NCBI GenBank assembly: GCA_948470475.1
Contig: OX419346.1
Coordinates: 2,373,731 to 2,437,730 of the forward strand
DNA length: 64,000 bases
Direction of reading: 5' to 3'
Source of the DNA: Galaxea fascicularis
Lineage: Eukaryota > Cnidaria > Anthozoa > Scleractinia > Euphylliidae
The position numbers and the translations under genes were made by a program. This document shows, one piece after another, positions 12,005 through 23,290 of the stretch (the stretch's first letter is position 1; the number at the start of each line of letters is the position of its first letter). The notes under the pieces are model-generated. The model saw only the letters and a program-made list of their open reading frames with translations. It did not search any database and was not told the origin of the DNA.

Positions 12005-15000
12005 TCATGAGGTTGTTCTCGAGTGATCCTGTAGGGCATCTTGCACGTGCTGCGCCAACTTTCGTTTTCTTTTCCGAATTCGTTTTTTCTACGATAAAAA
12101 AGGAGAATATGAAGCTCAAATTAGGACGGAAAGATCAAAACAGAGAACTGATACCAAGCAAGGAAAACACACATTTAGTGTGGCTACACAAGGGAATACA
12201 GACAGCCAGCGTCAAGCAGAGATAACAGTCAAACAGGTGCTCAGCGCAGGTAAAGAGACAAATCGGTAAAAAGTCACAGCCGGCACTAAAAGCGAGACAA
12301 AGACGAATCGGTGCCAATCGCAGGAAACAACACAGCCGGTGTCAAGTGAAGCAGAAAGAGTGCTAAACGCGGGAAAACACGTTGGCAGTGCCAAATGCAG
12401 GAAAGCACTAACCAATGCCGAGCACGGATAAATACCATGTAACTTTGACAAGCACGTGAAAACACATCACCAGAACCAAAGCCAAGGGCGTGGAAACAAG
12501 TATCCTTAGAAAAGCGCGTGAAAACACATGACCAGTGCCAGGGGCGGCAAACAACGTAACCTGTGCTAAGCGCAGGAAAAAATAGCTGGTGCCAAGTGCA
12601 ATGAAACAGACAACCGGTGGTAAGCGCGGGAAAACAAGTAACCGGTGCCAAACGCGGGAAACACATAACCAGTGCCAAGCGCGGGAAAACATGTAACCAG
12701 TGCCAAGCGCGGGAAAACATGTAACCAGTGCCAAGCGCGGGAAAACATGTAACTAGTGCCAAGCGCGGGAAAACATGTAACCAATGCCAAGCGCGGGAAA
12801 ATATGTAACTAGTGCCAAGCGCGGGAAAACACGTAACCAGTGCCAAGCACGCGAAAACACGTAACCAGTGCCAAGCGCGGGAAAACACGTAACCAGTGCC
12901 AAGCACGCGAAAACATGTAACCAGTGCCAAGCGCGGAAAAACACGTTATCTTTCACAAGCGCGGGGAAACTGATAACCAGTGCCACGCGCAGGAAATCAC
13001 ATAACCTGTTCTCAGCACAGGCAAACAATTGACTACCAAGACCGGAAAACAGACAGCCGATGCCAGGCGCTGAAAAGCACATAACTAGACGTGCCAAAAA
13101 CAGTAAAATATCAAACCACCGCGCATGCTAAGCGGGAGAAAGACTGGACCGCTACCAGGTGCAGGGACAGATTCAACCGATGCACTGCACGAGACATAGT
13201 GCCAAGGGAAAGAAAACAGGCAACCGATGCCATGTGAGTAACTGGACGCAACCTATGGCCAGAACGAGGAAAAAGAAACAACTGAGACTGAGCGTAAGAA
13301 GAGAAGCGAGTGCCAGCAACTGTAGGAAGACTGTAGTTGGTAAGAAGCGTGCGAAGAGAAACAAAACGTGCCTAGAGAGCGAAAATTAACGGCATCTGGT
13401 GCCATATTCGGGTAAAGATGTCCGCCAATGAAGCTAAGTGCGAGAAATTTAAGTCCAACTCTTGCATCTTAGAGCGTGTTTATTTTTTAGCGAACTCCGG
13501 CTGTACAACGACAGTTTAAAATTAAACTTCACCCTTCGCTGGCCCTTTCAACCGAACTATGATCTACATCTAAACTCTCCTTACAATACCGCTTCTTCAT
13601 CACACATACAGGTTACGAGAATAAAAAAAATGATAATCAAAATTGGCATCCTTGATCATTAAATGAATTTACCCAACTGGAAGAATTTGTATGTTGTTGT
13701 CAGACCATACGATGACAACAAAATAGAAACTACACTGATATTAACACTTCTTACCTTTGTATCATTAGCAGACTTGTGGCTGTCAACTTTTCTTTTCTTG
13801 CTTTTCAGTACTGACAGAGGATTAGGGCCTCCAGGTCGCTTACGTTTACGACGCGGTTTTATTTCTACGTCACCGCTTAGCTTTTCGAGCGTTTCTCTTT
13901 CGTGCGTAGCGGGCTCTAGACGTGAGATTTGGACCTTAAAAGAGAGCAAAGCGATAAGCTTAAACAAATGCCTCCTGTTCTTTCCAAGTTATTGTGGTAA
14001 AAAAAGGATTTTGCCTGTTCCAGGCTCTCAGATGGTGGAGAACGAATTTCTTCAACTATTCACCCGTTCCCGTTCGCTCGTCCCCGCTAGATTTTCTTCG
14101 GCTCTTCGCCCGTTCCCGTTCGCTCGCCGCTACTCGGTTTTCTTCGGCTCTTTGCCTGTTCTCATTCACTCGACCCAGCTCGAATTGCTTCGGCTCTTTG
14201 CTCGTTCCCGTTCACTCGCCCCCGCTCGATTTTCTTCGATTCTTCGCTAGTTTTCGTTCGTTCGTTCTCGCTCGGTTTTCTTCGCTCGGCGCTCATTCTC
14301 ATACCCTCGTCTCCACTATCTGAGAACGTGAAAGAGGCTGAAGAATAAAGTATAGGGCACTTACAACTAAGACCTCGCACATAACCTCTACTTGCACTCG
14401 CACCAAGTGAAACCGTACTAAATTGCTTGATGACTGACCCGAGCGCAATACTGTTACAACTTTGTTTTCTAAACAATACCAAGGCAATAATTTTCCAGTA
14501 AATTTGCTAACCTTGTCTGATTCATGGCACGATGCAGTTGAAGGTTTCTCAAGAAGAATTGTATTGCGATGTATAAATAGAAGAGGAACCCCTGTAAACA
14601 ACAAGATCGTGTTCATTGCATGTACATACTTAAGTAAAAACTCCAGTCCAAAGCAGGGCTGTGCTCCAGCAGAGCCTGGTTGCCCCTGCGACTTTTTTTT
14701 TGCCTTCGAGTGACCAGGGAACATTGGTTTTTGCACCAAACTTATAATCGCGGGGGATAGCTCCCACCACTTTAATTGAGGGCAGAGGCTGACTCTCCGA
14801 CTCTTGGACCATCCCAAGGGCAAGATGCTTACAACAATGGGAGCAAGATCATTTTCAGCAGCAGCTCCGAAACTCTGAAATGGCCTACTTGTGGAGCTTC
14901 GTCAAGCAACATCACTTGACAGTTTTAAATCTCGACTTAAAACCTATCTTTTTAAGAAGAATTTTTATAATTTATAACTTTATTTTATTTTCACGGTAAT

Positions 15001-15066
15001 TCTTAATATATGATTGTAAAGCGCTATTACTCAGAATATGTAAATACGCGCTACATAAATTAGTAA

Positions 15067-15125
<59 letters not shown>

Positions 15126-18100
15126 TACTATTATTATTACTCTAACAATGATTAAAAAGGAACCGTCACAAATTTGGATTTTTTCCCACGAGGTCTGCCA
15201 GCTATAGCCGACGACTATTATCCCGTGAAAGTACTTTTCAGTTCTGGAAATGAATTTTACAAATTGAAATTTGTTATTATTTTTCCACAAAAAGTGAGGA
15301 AGGGAGGGAGCCTGTCCCCCCGGCACCTCCCCCTGTGTGATCCCTGTTCAGTGCTGGGCTCCCTGGATCTCAAGGGTTTAGACTTTATGGCTTCCAGCTA
15401 CAATCCTGGACTAAACGTTTGGGACACTTTGTTAGAAAAGTTAACTGCAAGGCCGTTTCTCCACCCGCCCCCACAGGCAATGTTGGTTTGTGGCCGTGCC
15501 TTGTACTGAAAACATGAAAGTCGCTATCAACATTGATGAGCGGGGGGGGGGGCGATTGTAATAACTAACAAGAAAACGAAGAATCCTTTTGATGACTTGT
15601 AATTTTAATGCACTTTACAAATGTACATTTGAGGTGGGTGATTTCTTTAAGTGTTCCAAATAATTTTGGCCAGGATTGCAGTCTTTTAAAGCACAACCTT
15701 GTATAGTGTAAAGCTATCACAGATAACAGCATTTACTTCAATAGCAGCTGTTTCCTTTACTTTGCAACGTAACTGCATTCTGTGTCTATACATGTGACAA
15801 GAGAATAACCAATACCTGGAATTTGTTGTAAATGATGTCTTAGCTCTCTGTCTTGTGAAGCAACGAAGTAACCATTTGGATTATCAGTTCCTGAACGAAG
15901 AACAGTAATATAAATATAAATATAAATTTGGTAAGTGCTATGAGTTAACTGCAAGACAACTTCACTTAGCCATTTGTGGAGACTACGTACAAATGGACAA
16001 CCCATCAAACTGTTAAGGATATCCCAGCCTTCAAGCAGGGTTTGTACAATTTTTCAGGAACAAAATTCCAGGAATTTACCAGGCTTCAGAGAGTTTATTT
16101 CTGGATCCATAGTGCACATGAAGTATTTTGTAGTTGTTGGATTTTCCTATCTGGATGCTCCCCAATGTCTTTCAAGAAACCTTTGTTATTAGAGTTTACA
16201 AAATTCCAGGGTTTTCCAGGACCTCCGACCATTTTCAAGACTTTCTAGTACTATAAAATGCTAGACTAAAATTCAAGTACTTTCCAGGATTTTGCACAAA
16301 CCCTGTGCAACAGCGCAGTTGCATTTAAACTGCCTGTATGTGAAGCTCAGGTTACCTAGATGTGCTCTTAACTGCACAGAAAAATGAAGTACTTATTAAT
16401 CTATTTACCTATCATGCTCTTGATACACTCAGAGGCAGGGACAGTTGTTTTATGATGGCCACACTTTCGCAGCTGGAATCTCTTTGCAACCAGCACAGCT
16501 CCTGAGAGTTGAGGGCCAAGAGCTTCACCTTCAGCAATCACACATCTTGTTGTCACTGAAGCTGGGTCAAGTGTTTTATCAGAGATAGATAAAGATAACC
16601 CTTTTAAAACCCTACCTAGAGATACTCTTGTTTGTGGGAGACGATGGGGGAGGGGGTGATTCCATAGTAGAGAAAGGAGAGACTACCACAAGGGTGTGCT
16701 GCATCCCAATGACCCGAATTAAACCCATTTCTTTTGTATACCAGTTAGATGCTCTAACCTGGGGTTGTCAGTGAGCACCGGCTGCCGGCAAAATTCGTTG
16801 GCTGAGAAAGAGGTGATCATCAGCTGAGTTTTGACCGACGATCAAACGGTAATGATGATGAACAATTTTTTAGCCGGTTCAACTGCTACCTAAACCGGCT
16901 GGGTAATTTCCAAGCTAGAACCCTGCTAACCACTGAGTTACTTGGAGCTTCTTGCAAGTTCAGCTGTGTACATGCACTGTATGCAAGTTTCTATAGGCAA
17001 CAAAGGAAAACAGGGGTTTCATTAAGGGCAAGGCAACAGGAAAATTGACAGTCTGTGAACACGGCTTTACCCGGCTGCTTTTAACATCCCTATCAATGTT
17101 TTCAATAAAAAAAACACAGCCACGTTAACCATCCTGCCCAGGTGCACAGTCTAACCTCTTGCCCAAATGTACAATATCTCAATGAAAACCCTGGGAAAGA
17201 GGTCCATTGTTTCCAGAAACACCGCCATGTTGAAAGAAAAGGGGTAACTATAGAATACCCAGCCACCTCTGACTACGGTCTTCTTGCAGCGGCATCATAT
17301 GAAGAATGAGCCCAATAACAATACACGATGTTGACATGCAAATAAGTGGCAGAGTATTTTGAAATATAGCTAAAGGAAGGGCCAGGATACATCGAAACTA
17401 GCAACTCAACATTTCAAGAAGGCTGTGTACACTGTGTACACTATATGGACCAGGGGGTCGTTTCTCAAAAGTCCCGAAAACGTTTGGGGCCCTAAAAGCC
17501 ATTTCTAACACTTTGATCAGCTTGTTCTAGAAAGCTAGTCTTTTACCACGTATATACAAAAGGGGAAATTTGCTGAAAAATTTCATGCCTGGAAACATCT
17601 TCGTTTTTAAGATACATAGGAAATTATGGCACCCGGAATAAGACCGAAAAGTTTTGCACCAGGGCCGAATTGCTCAAAGCATGGTTAGCGCTAACCGAGG
17701 TTAAACACCATGACAACCCATAGGTTTTAATACAACTTACCCAATGGTTAGCATTAATAACCATGCTTCGAGCAATGGGCCATTCCATTTAATATCCACA
17801 CCACCCCTATGGATAAGGTCACCAAGAATTTACCCCCTAAGAAAAGAAGATCACCGTGCCGACACAATGCCCCCCCCCCCCCTCAGAAATAAGCCAAATT
17901 TTGTACTTCCCCTCGGAAAAAATCGCAAGATCAAAGGATGCCGACTGGCTCACCCCCTCAGAAAAGACTTTGCCCACCCCCTTCAGAAAATGTCATCCAT
18001 GGCGGGGGTGTGAATTTTAAATGGAATGGTCCAACTCGGCCAGATGCCCAACAGTCCACAAGAATATGATGATTTACAATGGCTTAATTGTTAAACAAGG

Positions 18101-18494
18101 ATACATAACTGAATAGTTCCATCTAGATATTTTGGCAGTTGCTCCTTGATATTTATTTTGGTCTGTAAAGCTGCCTGACAGAATGTACCATCGACTGCAG
18201 AAATGAAAGAAAGCAAAACTCATTCACAGTGATGGGAAACCTTTGTGAATTATACTACATAAATAAATAAAATAAATAAATCATGATACGAAATTAAGAA
18301 ACCCACGTGCAAAACCTGATTTACCGATCAACGAAGATATCACTTCAGATATGACTGTAAGTGGCAGAATATCAGAAAGTTAGAGGTTTCGAATAGATTT
18401 ACTGACCTAATATTTGGTAAGGTTCGAATATTCCGAAGGAATTCTTGAACACAGTCAGGTATTTTCTTGCATGCTTCACTCTCTTGATCTTCAT
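12005..18494 (-). CDS. UTP23: rRNA-processing protein UTP23 (PIN-like, zinc knuckle)
   Basis: UTP23 is a nucleolar SSU-processome factor needed for early 18S pre-rRNA cleavage; it has a PIN-type fold and binds snR30/U17-type RNPs. Seven exons, joined on the minus strand with matching phases: 18494-18407, 18194-18105, 16555-16409, 15890-15816, 14591-14512, 13934-13755, 12088-12005. They give 247 residues, close to the usual 249. Seen in the product: start MKIKRVKHARKYL, then VDGTFCQAAL (about 30-39), zinc-binding candidates C64, C91, H93/H94 and C103, YFVASQD in the middle, GVPLLFI before the tail, and the family signature PNPLS at 197-201 inside a lysine/arginine-rich region. The last exon is a basic tail (KKRIRKRKRKL). 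The start was chosen because MKI...KHARK is the family N-terminus; that exon is out of frame with the larger open frame over it. If exon 6 were not spliced, a different tail of about 30 residues would follow. Head to head with SSR4. Confidence 0.93.
12230..13390. repeat. 28-bp minisatellite, array 1 (UTP23 intron 6)
   Basis: About forty tandem units of a 28-bp sequence, best kept at 12640-12960, where the unit reads CCAGTGCCAAGCGCGGGAAA plus ACATGTAA. Units decay toward both ends. Because 28 is not a multiple of three, the array reads open through all three minus frames in an 84-bp cycle, which creates long false proteins (up to 214 codons) with repeated TCFPALGTGY-like words. Each good unit holds TTTTCCCGCGC on one strand. 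A second, more diverged array of the same unit lies at 43140-43795. Confidence 0.9.
14050..14295. repeat. 46-bp minisatellite (UTP23 intron 5)
   Basis: About five units of 46 bp starting TTCGGCTCTT and containing CCCGTTCCCGTTCGCTCG, with substitutions between units. It lies between UTP23 exons 6 and 5. Open frames of 100-195 codons over it on both strands are low-complexity by-products. Confidence 0.8.
14819..15140 (+). mobile_element. 5'-truncated LINE remnant with (ATT)n tail
   Basis: Translation on the plus strand from about 14830 gives ARSFSAAAPKL, a stop in place of the expected tryptophan, then NGLLVELRQATSLDSFKSRL and KTYLFKKNFYNL before a stop. This is the characteristic C-terminus of CR1/L2-type non-LTR reverse transcriptase polyproteins. 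After about 100 bp of 3' UTR comes an (ATT)n run at about 15068-15138, the microsatellite 3' end usual for that group. It is a dead fragment in UTP23 intron 4 (between exons 5 and 4), in antisense to the gene. Confidence 0.75.
16036..16305. mobile_element. TIR element with CAGGGTTTGTACAA ends (UTP23 intron 3)
   Basis: CAGGGTTTGTACAA at the left is mirrored by TTGCACAAACCCTG at the right, and the phrase AAATTCCAGG repeats inside. About 270 bp, no coding capacity. The flanking 8-mers do not match, so the superfamily is undecided. Confidence 0.65.
17452..17661. mobile_element. MITE family GGGG.CCGTTTCTCGA, copy 2, right end lost
   Basis: The left end CAGGGGGTCGTTTCTCAAAAGTCCCGAAA and the middle TTTCATGCCTGGAAAC match the copy at 6792-7022. 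The expected right end is missing; sequence passes directly into the next MITE at 17662, which suggests that element inserted here and removed or replaced the terminus. Confidence 0.65.
17662..17781. mobile_element. short palindromic MITE, copy 2
   Basis: Same family as 6116-6233: GGGCCGAATTGCTCAAAGC at the left, GCTTCGAGCAATGGGCC at the right, and GGTTAGCGCTAACC inside the left arm. It sits between two other MITEs with no spacer. Confidence 0.75.
17777..18033. mobile_element. TIR element with TGGGCCATTCCATTTAA ends
   Basis: TGGGCCATTCCATTTAATAT at the left is mirrored by TTTTAAATGGAATGGTCCA at the right. The interior is C-rich with CCCCTCAGAAA repeated and a C13-14 run near 17870. The 89-codon open frame over it follows from these repeats. 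It lies in UTP23 intron 2. Confidence 0.7.
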
Positions 18495-18827
18495 CTTTGT
18501 TTCCAGTAAAGTTATGAACCGCTGAATTATTTGTCTCACGGCTCAAGGAGTTACCACAGGTCCCCCAGGGCAACGGAGGCAAACTTTGTGCAGACTTTAA
18601 AAGAAGTTCAAAATATCGAATTATCATAAATGAAATAAACATTTTTGTCAAAGTTCACAGGAAATTTACCTGTCTTGCCTTTCTGGTGTATTTGAATTAG
18701 GCAGTGGCTACCTTGTTCAAACTGCAAAATATGCACAGCGGTCCTACACAGTTTTGTGTGGGATCCTGTGTGCTAAATGCCACGTGATCGACAATGCTCT
18801 TTCTCTTTGAGCGTGGATAGAGGGAAG
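18495..18827. promoter_or_regulatory. shared 5' region of UTP23 and SSR4
   Basis: Only 333 bp separate the two divergent start codons, so both promoters must lie here or overlap. A GCCACGTGAT word sits at about 18780-18787, some 40 bp upstream of the SSR4 start; it contains the CACGTG E-box and the CCACG half of ER-stress elements. No TATA box is evident. The open frame of about 103 codons that crosses this interval on the minus strand overlaps UTP23 exon 1 in another frame and is not treated as a gene. Confidence 0.5.
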
Positions 18828-21421
18828 ATGGCAGCGTGCGTCATTGTTCTCGCAATTTTAGCTCTTTTTGCACCTTTAAATTCTTCTGGTAAGCTTTAAA
18901 GAGCTTTAGGAAGTAGCTTAAGTATCCCTTACGCTTGGGGTTTAATTCTCAACCCTTTACATTTCGGTAAATAGGGAAATTGTTGTTCTATTGTGGGGTC
19001 CAACGAGGCAGTCATTTATTGGTTGACGTGCAGTTCACTCAATATTTTAAAGAGAAATGCTTGTATTTGAAATCCTTTTTATTTCATGTGGAGGTAGCGC
19101 AACTTGTTTCTAGTAGATTTAGGTTTACATCCTACTTGTTTTAGAAATGTTAGTGCAGTTTTCGCAACGTAAAGAGGTCAGTTTCCTAGCTTAAATTGGA
19201 GGAACCTTTTGTAGTAACGAAAACAAGATATTTTTGACCAGCCATTTCACTCATTCTTGTTGTTTCTGTTTTGACTTCAGGTGACACTTGTGTTGGAGCG
19301 AAACCAACCCCAGAAATCTACACTACAAGGAACATACTGCTGTCAACTGAGAGTGTATTTATTGTTGAATTTTCCCTCAAGTGCGATAATAATGCCAAGG
19401 TATAGAATGATAAATGTATTTGTAACATTTCGTCTTAGCACAGAACAGAGAAACAGCTCTTCCCAAGACGTGTGTGATGAATATCAACCAGCTACACTGA
19501 CATTAAAGTGTGCTCATGATTACAAGTTCGACATATTCTGACATGTGCTTGGAGAAACCAGTCTTTCTGTTTTCCTTTTATATCAACATTTTTTCTGAAA
19601 CATCTACATGTACCATCCTAACAGATGTAATGGTGGACAGGATACTAAACGGGTTAAATAAATGTAGCTGGGTAACCTTTAAGAGAGCAATGCTTTATAA
19701 TGCTAGATGCCGGTGCTGAAGTGAAATTAATTTGCATGGTCACGACTGTTACTGGAAACTATGCTCCTTGGTTTTGTCAACAGAATGTGAACTTGTATGC
19801 TGAAGTAAATGGAAAGGTTATGCCTGTAACAGTGTCATCTGATGGTGCAAAATACCAGGTGAGTCTGAAGAATAATATTCAAATCTTGAGCATTTTGAAG
19901 TAGAAATGAAGGAAACCACACTTAGTTTATCAAGTCAGTGTTAAGTACAATAATGGCTGGATGTTAGGGAAATTGAATACTGTATTTTCAATACTGGGTT
20001 ATGTTTTCTGCCATATGTCTAGCTGTCCAAAGAATCAGCTAACCTGATAAAGTTCTAATGATTAGACTGACATATTCTGACAAGTCTTTAGGAAAAAAAA
20101 AACATCTGTCTTAGGTGCTCTGTATAACTTTGAGTTGCTCAAAACTTGCAGTTCTTAAACTTCTTTACTGATTCATTTGGATTTAAGCCAGTGAAAGCTT
20201 AAGTAACCTTCTGAAGATTGCAACGTTTGTTGGTAATCCAGTACCACTTAGTTCTGAAAAACACCTTCAATTCATGAGTTGGAATACCTTGTAATTTACT
20301 TTCAGGTAAGCTGGGCGGAGACACACAAAGAAGCGAAAGCTGGGGTTTACACACTGAACTTTTATGATGACGAAGGATATGCAGCTTACAGAAAGGTATC
20401 TTGTATTTTGAAGTCTTAACAAAATACTCTTTTAAAAAGCAAATGTAACGAATGTGTTCCTGAAGCAATTTCTGTGTTGCACTATCATGTATCAAGGTAG
20501 TTTTTATTCTTGAACTGTATTTCTTTGTTGTGTCTTGTAAGAGCAAGTCCAGTACATGATGACCTGTATATAAATCTGTCAATCCAATGACAATGAGTGA
20601 TTACAAAATATACTATATATGTCTGATACCTGTGACTTGCACTGACTTGAGAGTGGTCAGAAACATCACAAAGTTGTTTTTTTCAAACTCTGTCAGTTCA
20701 TCTCTAATGAATTACTGGATATATTATTTTCTCCTTTTCGAGTCACATTACATTAGATTATTTCAGCTTGTTCAACAAATCGAATGCAAATCGAGATCAA
20801 GAATATTTTTCTACCTATGTTTGATGCATGCAATAAATATTATAAAAGTATAATTGACCAAAATAAAAAAATAACTTTTATGTTAATATTCTTTAGGCAC
20901 AGAGAAGTGGTACTGTGAGTGAGGCTAAGCCTTTATTTACCATTGATGTCAATCACAAGGTAAGAATACAAAAATAATCCTATCAGGCAATCTTCTCTGT
21001 TACCGTAAGAATTCTTATTTTGTTTCTTCACTGACTCCTCATTGACAAGCATAATCACATTTTGTATATTCAGATTTTTGTTGCCTTGCTGCCCAAAGAG
21101 TTAATGATGAACATAATCGCTACCATGATGTCAAGTCATGATTATAATTTAAATCCTCTAAGAAGTTCTGAAACATCTTTTGGGTATGCAGGGAAACAGA
21201 ATTGGGGCCATATTTCTCTTGATTACTTTGTGCTTTCAAACGAATGTAGTTAGGATCCCAGTAAGCCTTCAAGATTAATTTCAGCATTATCCCATGCTTT
21301 ATTTTTCCAGGGAGCTGGACGTGAGGGACTGTATGTTCAGACAGAATTTATTGCTGTTGTCGCAGCCTTGTTGATCTGGTGGAGTGCTAACAATGTCAAA
21401 AGCAAACTGCAGGAATCATAA
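18828..21421 (+). CDS. SSR4: translocon-associated protein subunit delta
   Basis: SSR4 (TRAP-delta) is a single-pass ER membrane protein of the TRAP complex, which sits beside the Sec61 channel and helps translocation and N-glycosylation of some substrates. Six exons on the plus strand: 18828-18888, 19281-19399, 19784-19858, 20306-20395, 20897-20959, 21311-21421. Phases agree at every junction and give 172 residues, the normal size. The start MAACVIVLAILALFAPLNSS is a clear signal peptide. Next come TCVGAKPTPEIYTTRN and SLKCDNN with the paired cysteines C24 and C55 expected to form a lumenal disulfide, NLYAEVNGKVMPV, GVYTLNFYDDEGY and PLFTIDVNHKG. A membrane segment at about 150-165 (FIAVVAALLIWW) is followed by a short tail ending KLQES. 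An AATAAA lies 57 bp after the stop. Confidence 0.95.
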
Positions 21422-21477
21422 TTGATTCTAGGGGTGCAAAATTTTTAAACTTCTTAGCTGTACGACATTTTGTATTT

Positions 21478-21483
21478 AATAAA
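21478..21483 (+). terminator. polyadenylation signal of SSR4
   Basis: AATAAA, 57 bp beyond the SSR4 stop codon and followed by a T-rich stretch. Position and context fit the SSR4 transcript end. Confidence 0.75.
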
Positions 21484-21489
21484 ATTGAA

Positions 21490-22397
21490 TACAAAAGGCT
21501 ATTGTTTTGTCTTTTTCTAGTGACACAAATGTCTCAGGATGGATTTCTAAAGCATAACTTTTTAACCAAAAGCTACTGAGCAGTACCTTCCTGAGTTGGG
21601 CAGAAATTATCAGTGAATACAATTCATAAATGCTATCTTCCAATAGATGCTTATGAGCAGAGTGCTGTCTATTATGTTGCTCCAGATTTACTTTATCTTC
21701 TAATAAATTTCAAAGTGTGACATTTGGAGTAAGCCATGCCAGAATTTAACAACATTCAAAGTATGGGCTAAGATCGTCTTTAGGTGTTTTGTAATCTTTG
21801 AGAACTCTTGCATAATACCGGTATTAGTTTTTCTCTAACAAAGGCTCATTACCTGTGTCATGGCTTGTTTTTGTGCCTTCAGACGCTAAAACAGGAGCCA
21901 AGAAAAACTGCCATGTAAAGTTGCCTCTCGCTGATTCCCTGAAATGAGAGTCTCATCACATGACCACATTAATGCTTCATAGATAATTGGCCATCTTGGA
22001 CAATAGGTTATTGAGTTGGCCACAATGTTCACACTTGAAAGTGTATGTACCGATAACATTTCACTGAACTGTTATGGAGTTTATCATCTGATACACACGG
22101 TTTTGAAACTTCCAATAAAAAGGTCTTTGTTCCATTTATTTTGTCATTTGTTCATTCAGATGTCTGTCAACCTCAAAACACAAATGTTTCTTAGCTCTAA
22201 CTATGATCTCTATGATGCATTATCACTGAGAAGGGAATATGGTGTGAACAGTATGTGTACCTTTGACTTATGGACTGAAAACAACAGAGGAGGTGAAGCA
22301 GACAAAATAGCCTTCACTATCCCAACCTTGACACACTTAGCGACTGATTTCTGCACAGCCCAAACTATTAATCATGCATTCATCAATCCAACTCTTA
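21490..22397. other. SSR4 3' flank, no gene recognised
   Basis: Contains a stretch near 21560-21700 resembling the tandem unit at 9014-9225. A plus-strand open frame of about 156 codons (22016-22486) has no recognisable domain and its end runs into the foldback element, so I do not call it a gene. Confidence 0.4.
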
Positions 22398-22871
22398 CAG
22401 TATTAGGCAAGATTTGTGTACAGCCCCATACATTATATTATTTTATTATACATTGGTGTCACCAGCTCGATTTTGATTGGCTATAAGCACGCAGCTAAGT
22501 CTTGCTAGCTCTGTTTCTCTAAATGTCAACTAATACACTAACCAGCAGTTTGATCAGTTTTGTTATGGCGGAGTCGCCAGTGCAGCTCAGGAATGTGCAT
22601 AATAAAACAATTATTGGATTCGGTTTTCGCATGATAGCGATAATTATCAAGGCCTCGGTTTGTGTTATCCGCCTCAGCCTTCGGCTTCGGCAGATAACTC
22701 AAACTTTGGCCTTGATAATTATCACTATCATGCTCAACCTCATCCAATAATTGTTAAATATACATGCATCACTATCATACTAACCCTGTTCCAAAAACAA
22801 ATAGAGTTTGCATTACAAAATGTATAATTAGTGTACATGAATGGGGCTGTGTGGAAATCTTGCCCAGTATT
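22398..22871. mobile_element. foldback element with inner hairpin
   Basis: The outer arms CAGTATTAGGCAAGATTTG and CAAATCTTGCCCAGTATTG-like sequence (22398 and 22871 ends) face each other. Inside, 22606-22757 folds again: ACAATTATTGGAT and ATCCAATAATTGTT, then GATAATTATCAAGGCC and GGCCTTGATAATTATC, around a loop with CCTTCGGCTTCGG. No coding capacity. Confidence 0.7.
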
Positions 22872-23290
22872 GTTGCTAAAAAGCATTGAGCATTAGGATA
22901 ATGTCTGCATTGGAAAATGTATGCATAAGGCTGTGTGCTGCAATCTTACCTTCAAATTTGGACACAAGGACCAGTGGTAAAGAATGTGGCAAGATTCAAA
23001 TGTCCGGATTTCCATACATTTCTTTGTAATTTTTTACGTTTTTAAATGCCTGTATCTCAGTCAAAAGTAGCCCGATTAACACCAAACTTGGGGATTTTGT
23101 GAATCTCGGTGTGCTCTTTCTGACTATGTGGATCAATATTTGCTAATTCCATAATTTACAGACTCGTACCTAGTCCTTCACGGTATGAAATCAGGCAATG
23201 GCACATGTACAACCACGTGCAGATTGAACTGTCGCTCACAGGGTCCTTTATGTAGGTCTCACCAAGTTTACAAAAGTTTTTTGTCAATTG

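Noticed and set aside
12286..13097. Open frames of 100-214 codons with repeated CFPALGTGYMFSRAWHWL-type words
   Set aside because: They arise from the 28-bp tandem array, which stays open in three frames on the minus strand; there is no independent start or splice support.
13663..14482. Open frames of 106-195 codons over UTP23 exon 6 and the 46-bp array
   Set aside because: They are on the wrong strand or in the wrong frame to the UTP23 exon, or are low-complexity translation of the minisatellite.
18340..18651. 103-codon minus-strand frame between UTP23 and SSR4
   Set aside because: It overlaps UTP23 exon 1 in a different frame; the MKIKRVKHARK reading is the conserved one.
22016..22486. 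156-codon plus-strand frame
   Set aside because: No domain or composition signal, and its 3' part lies in the foldback element at 22398.
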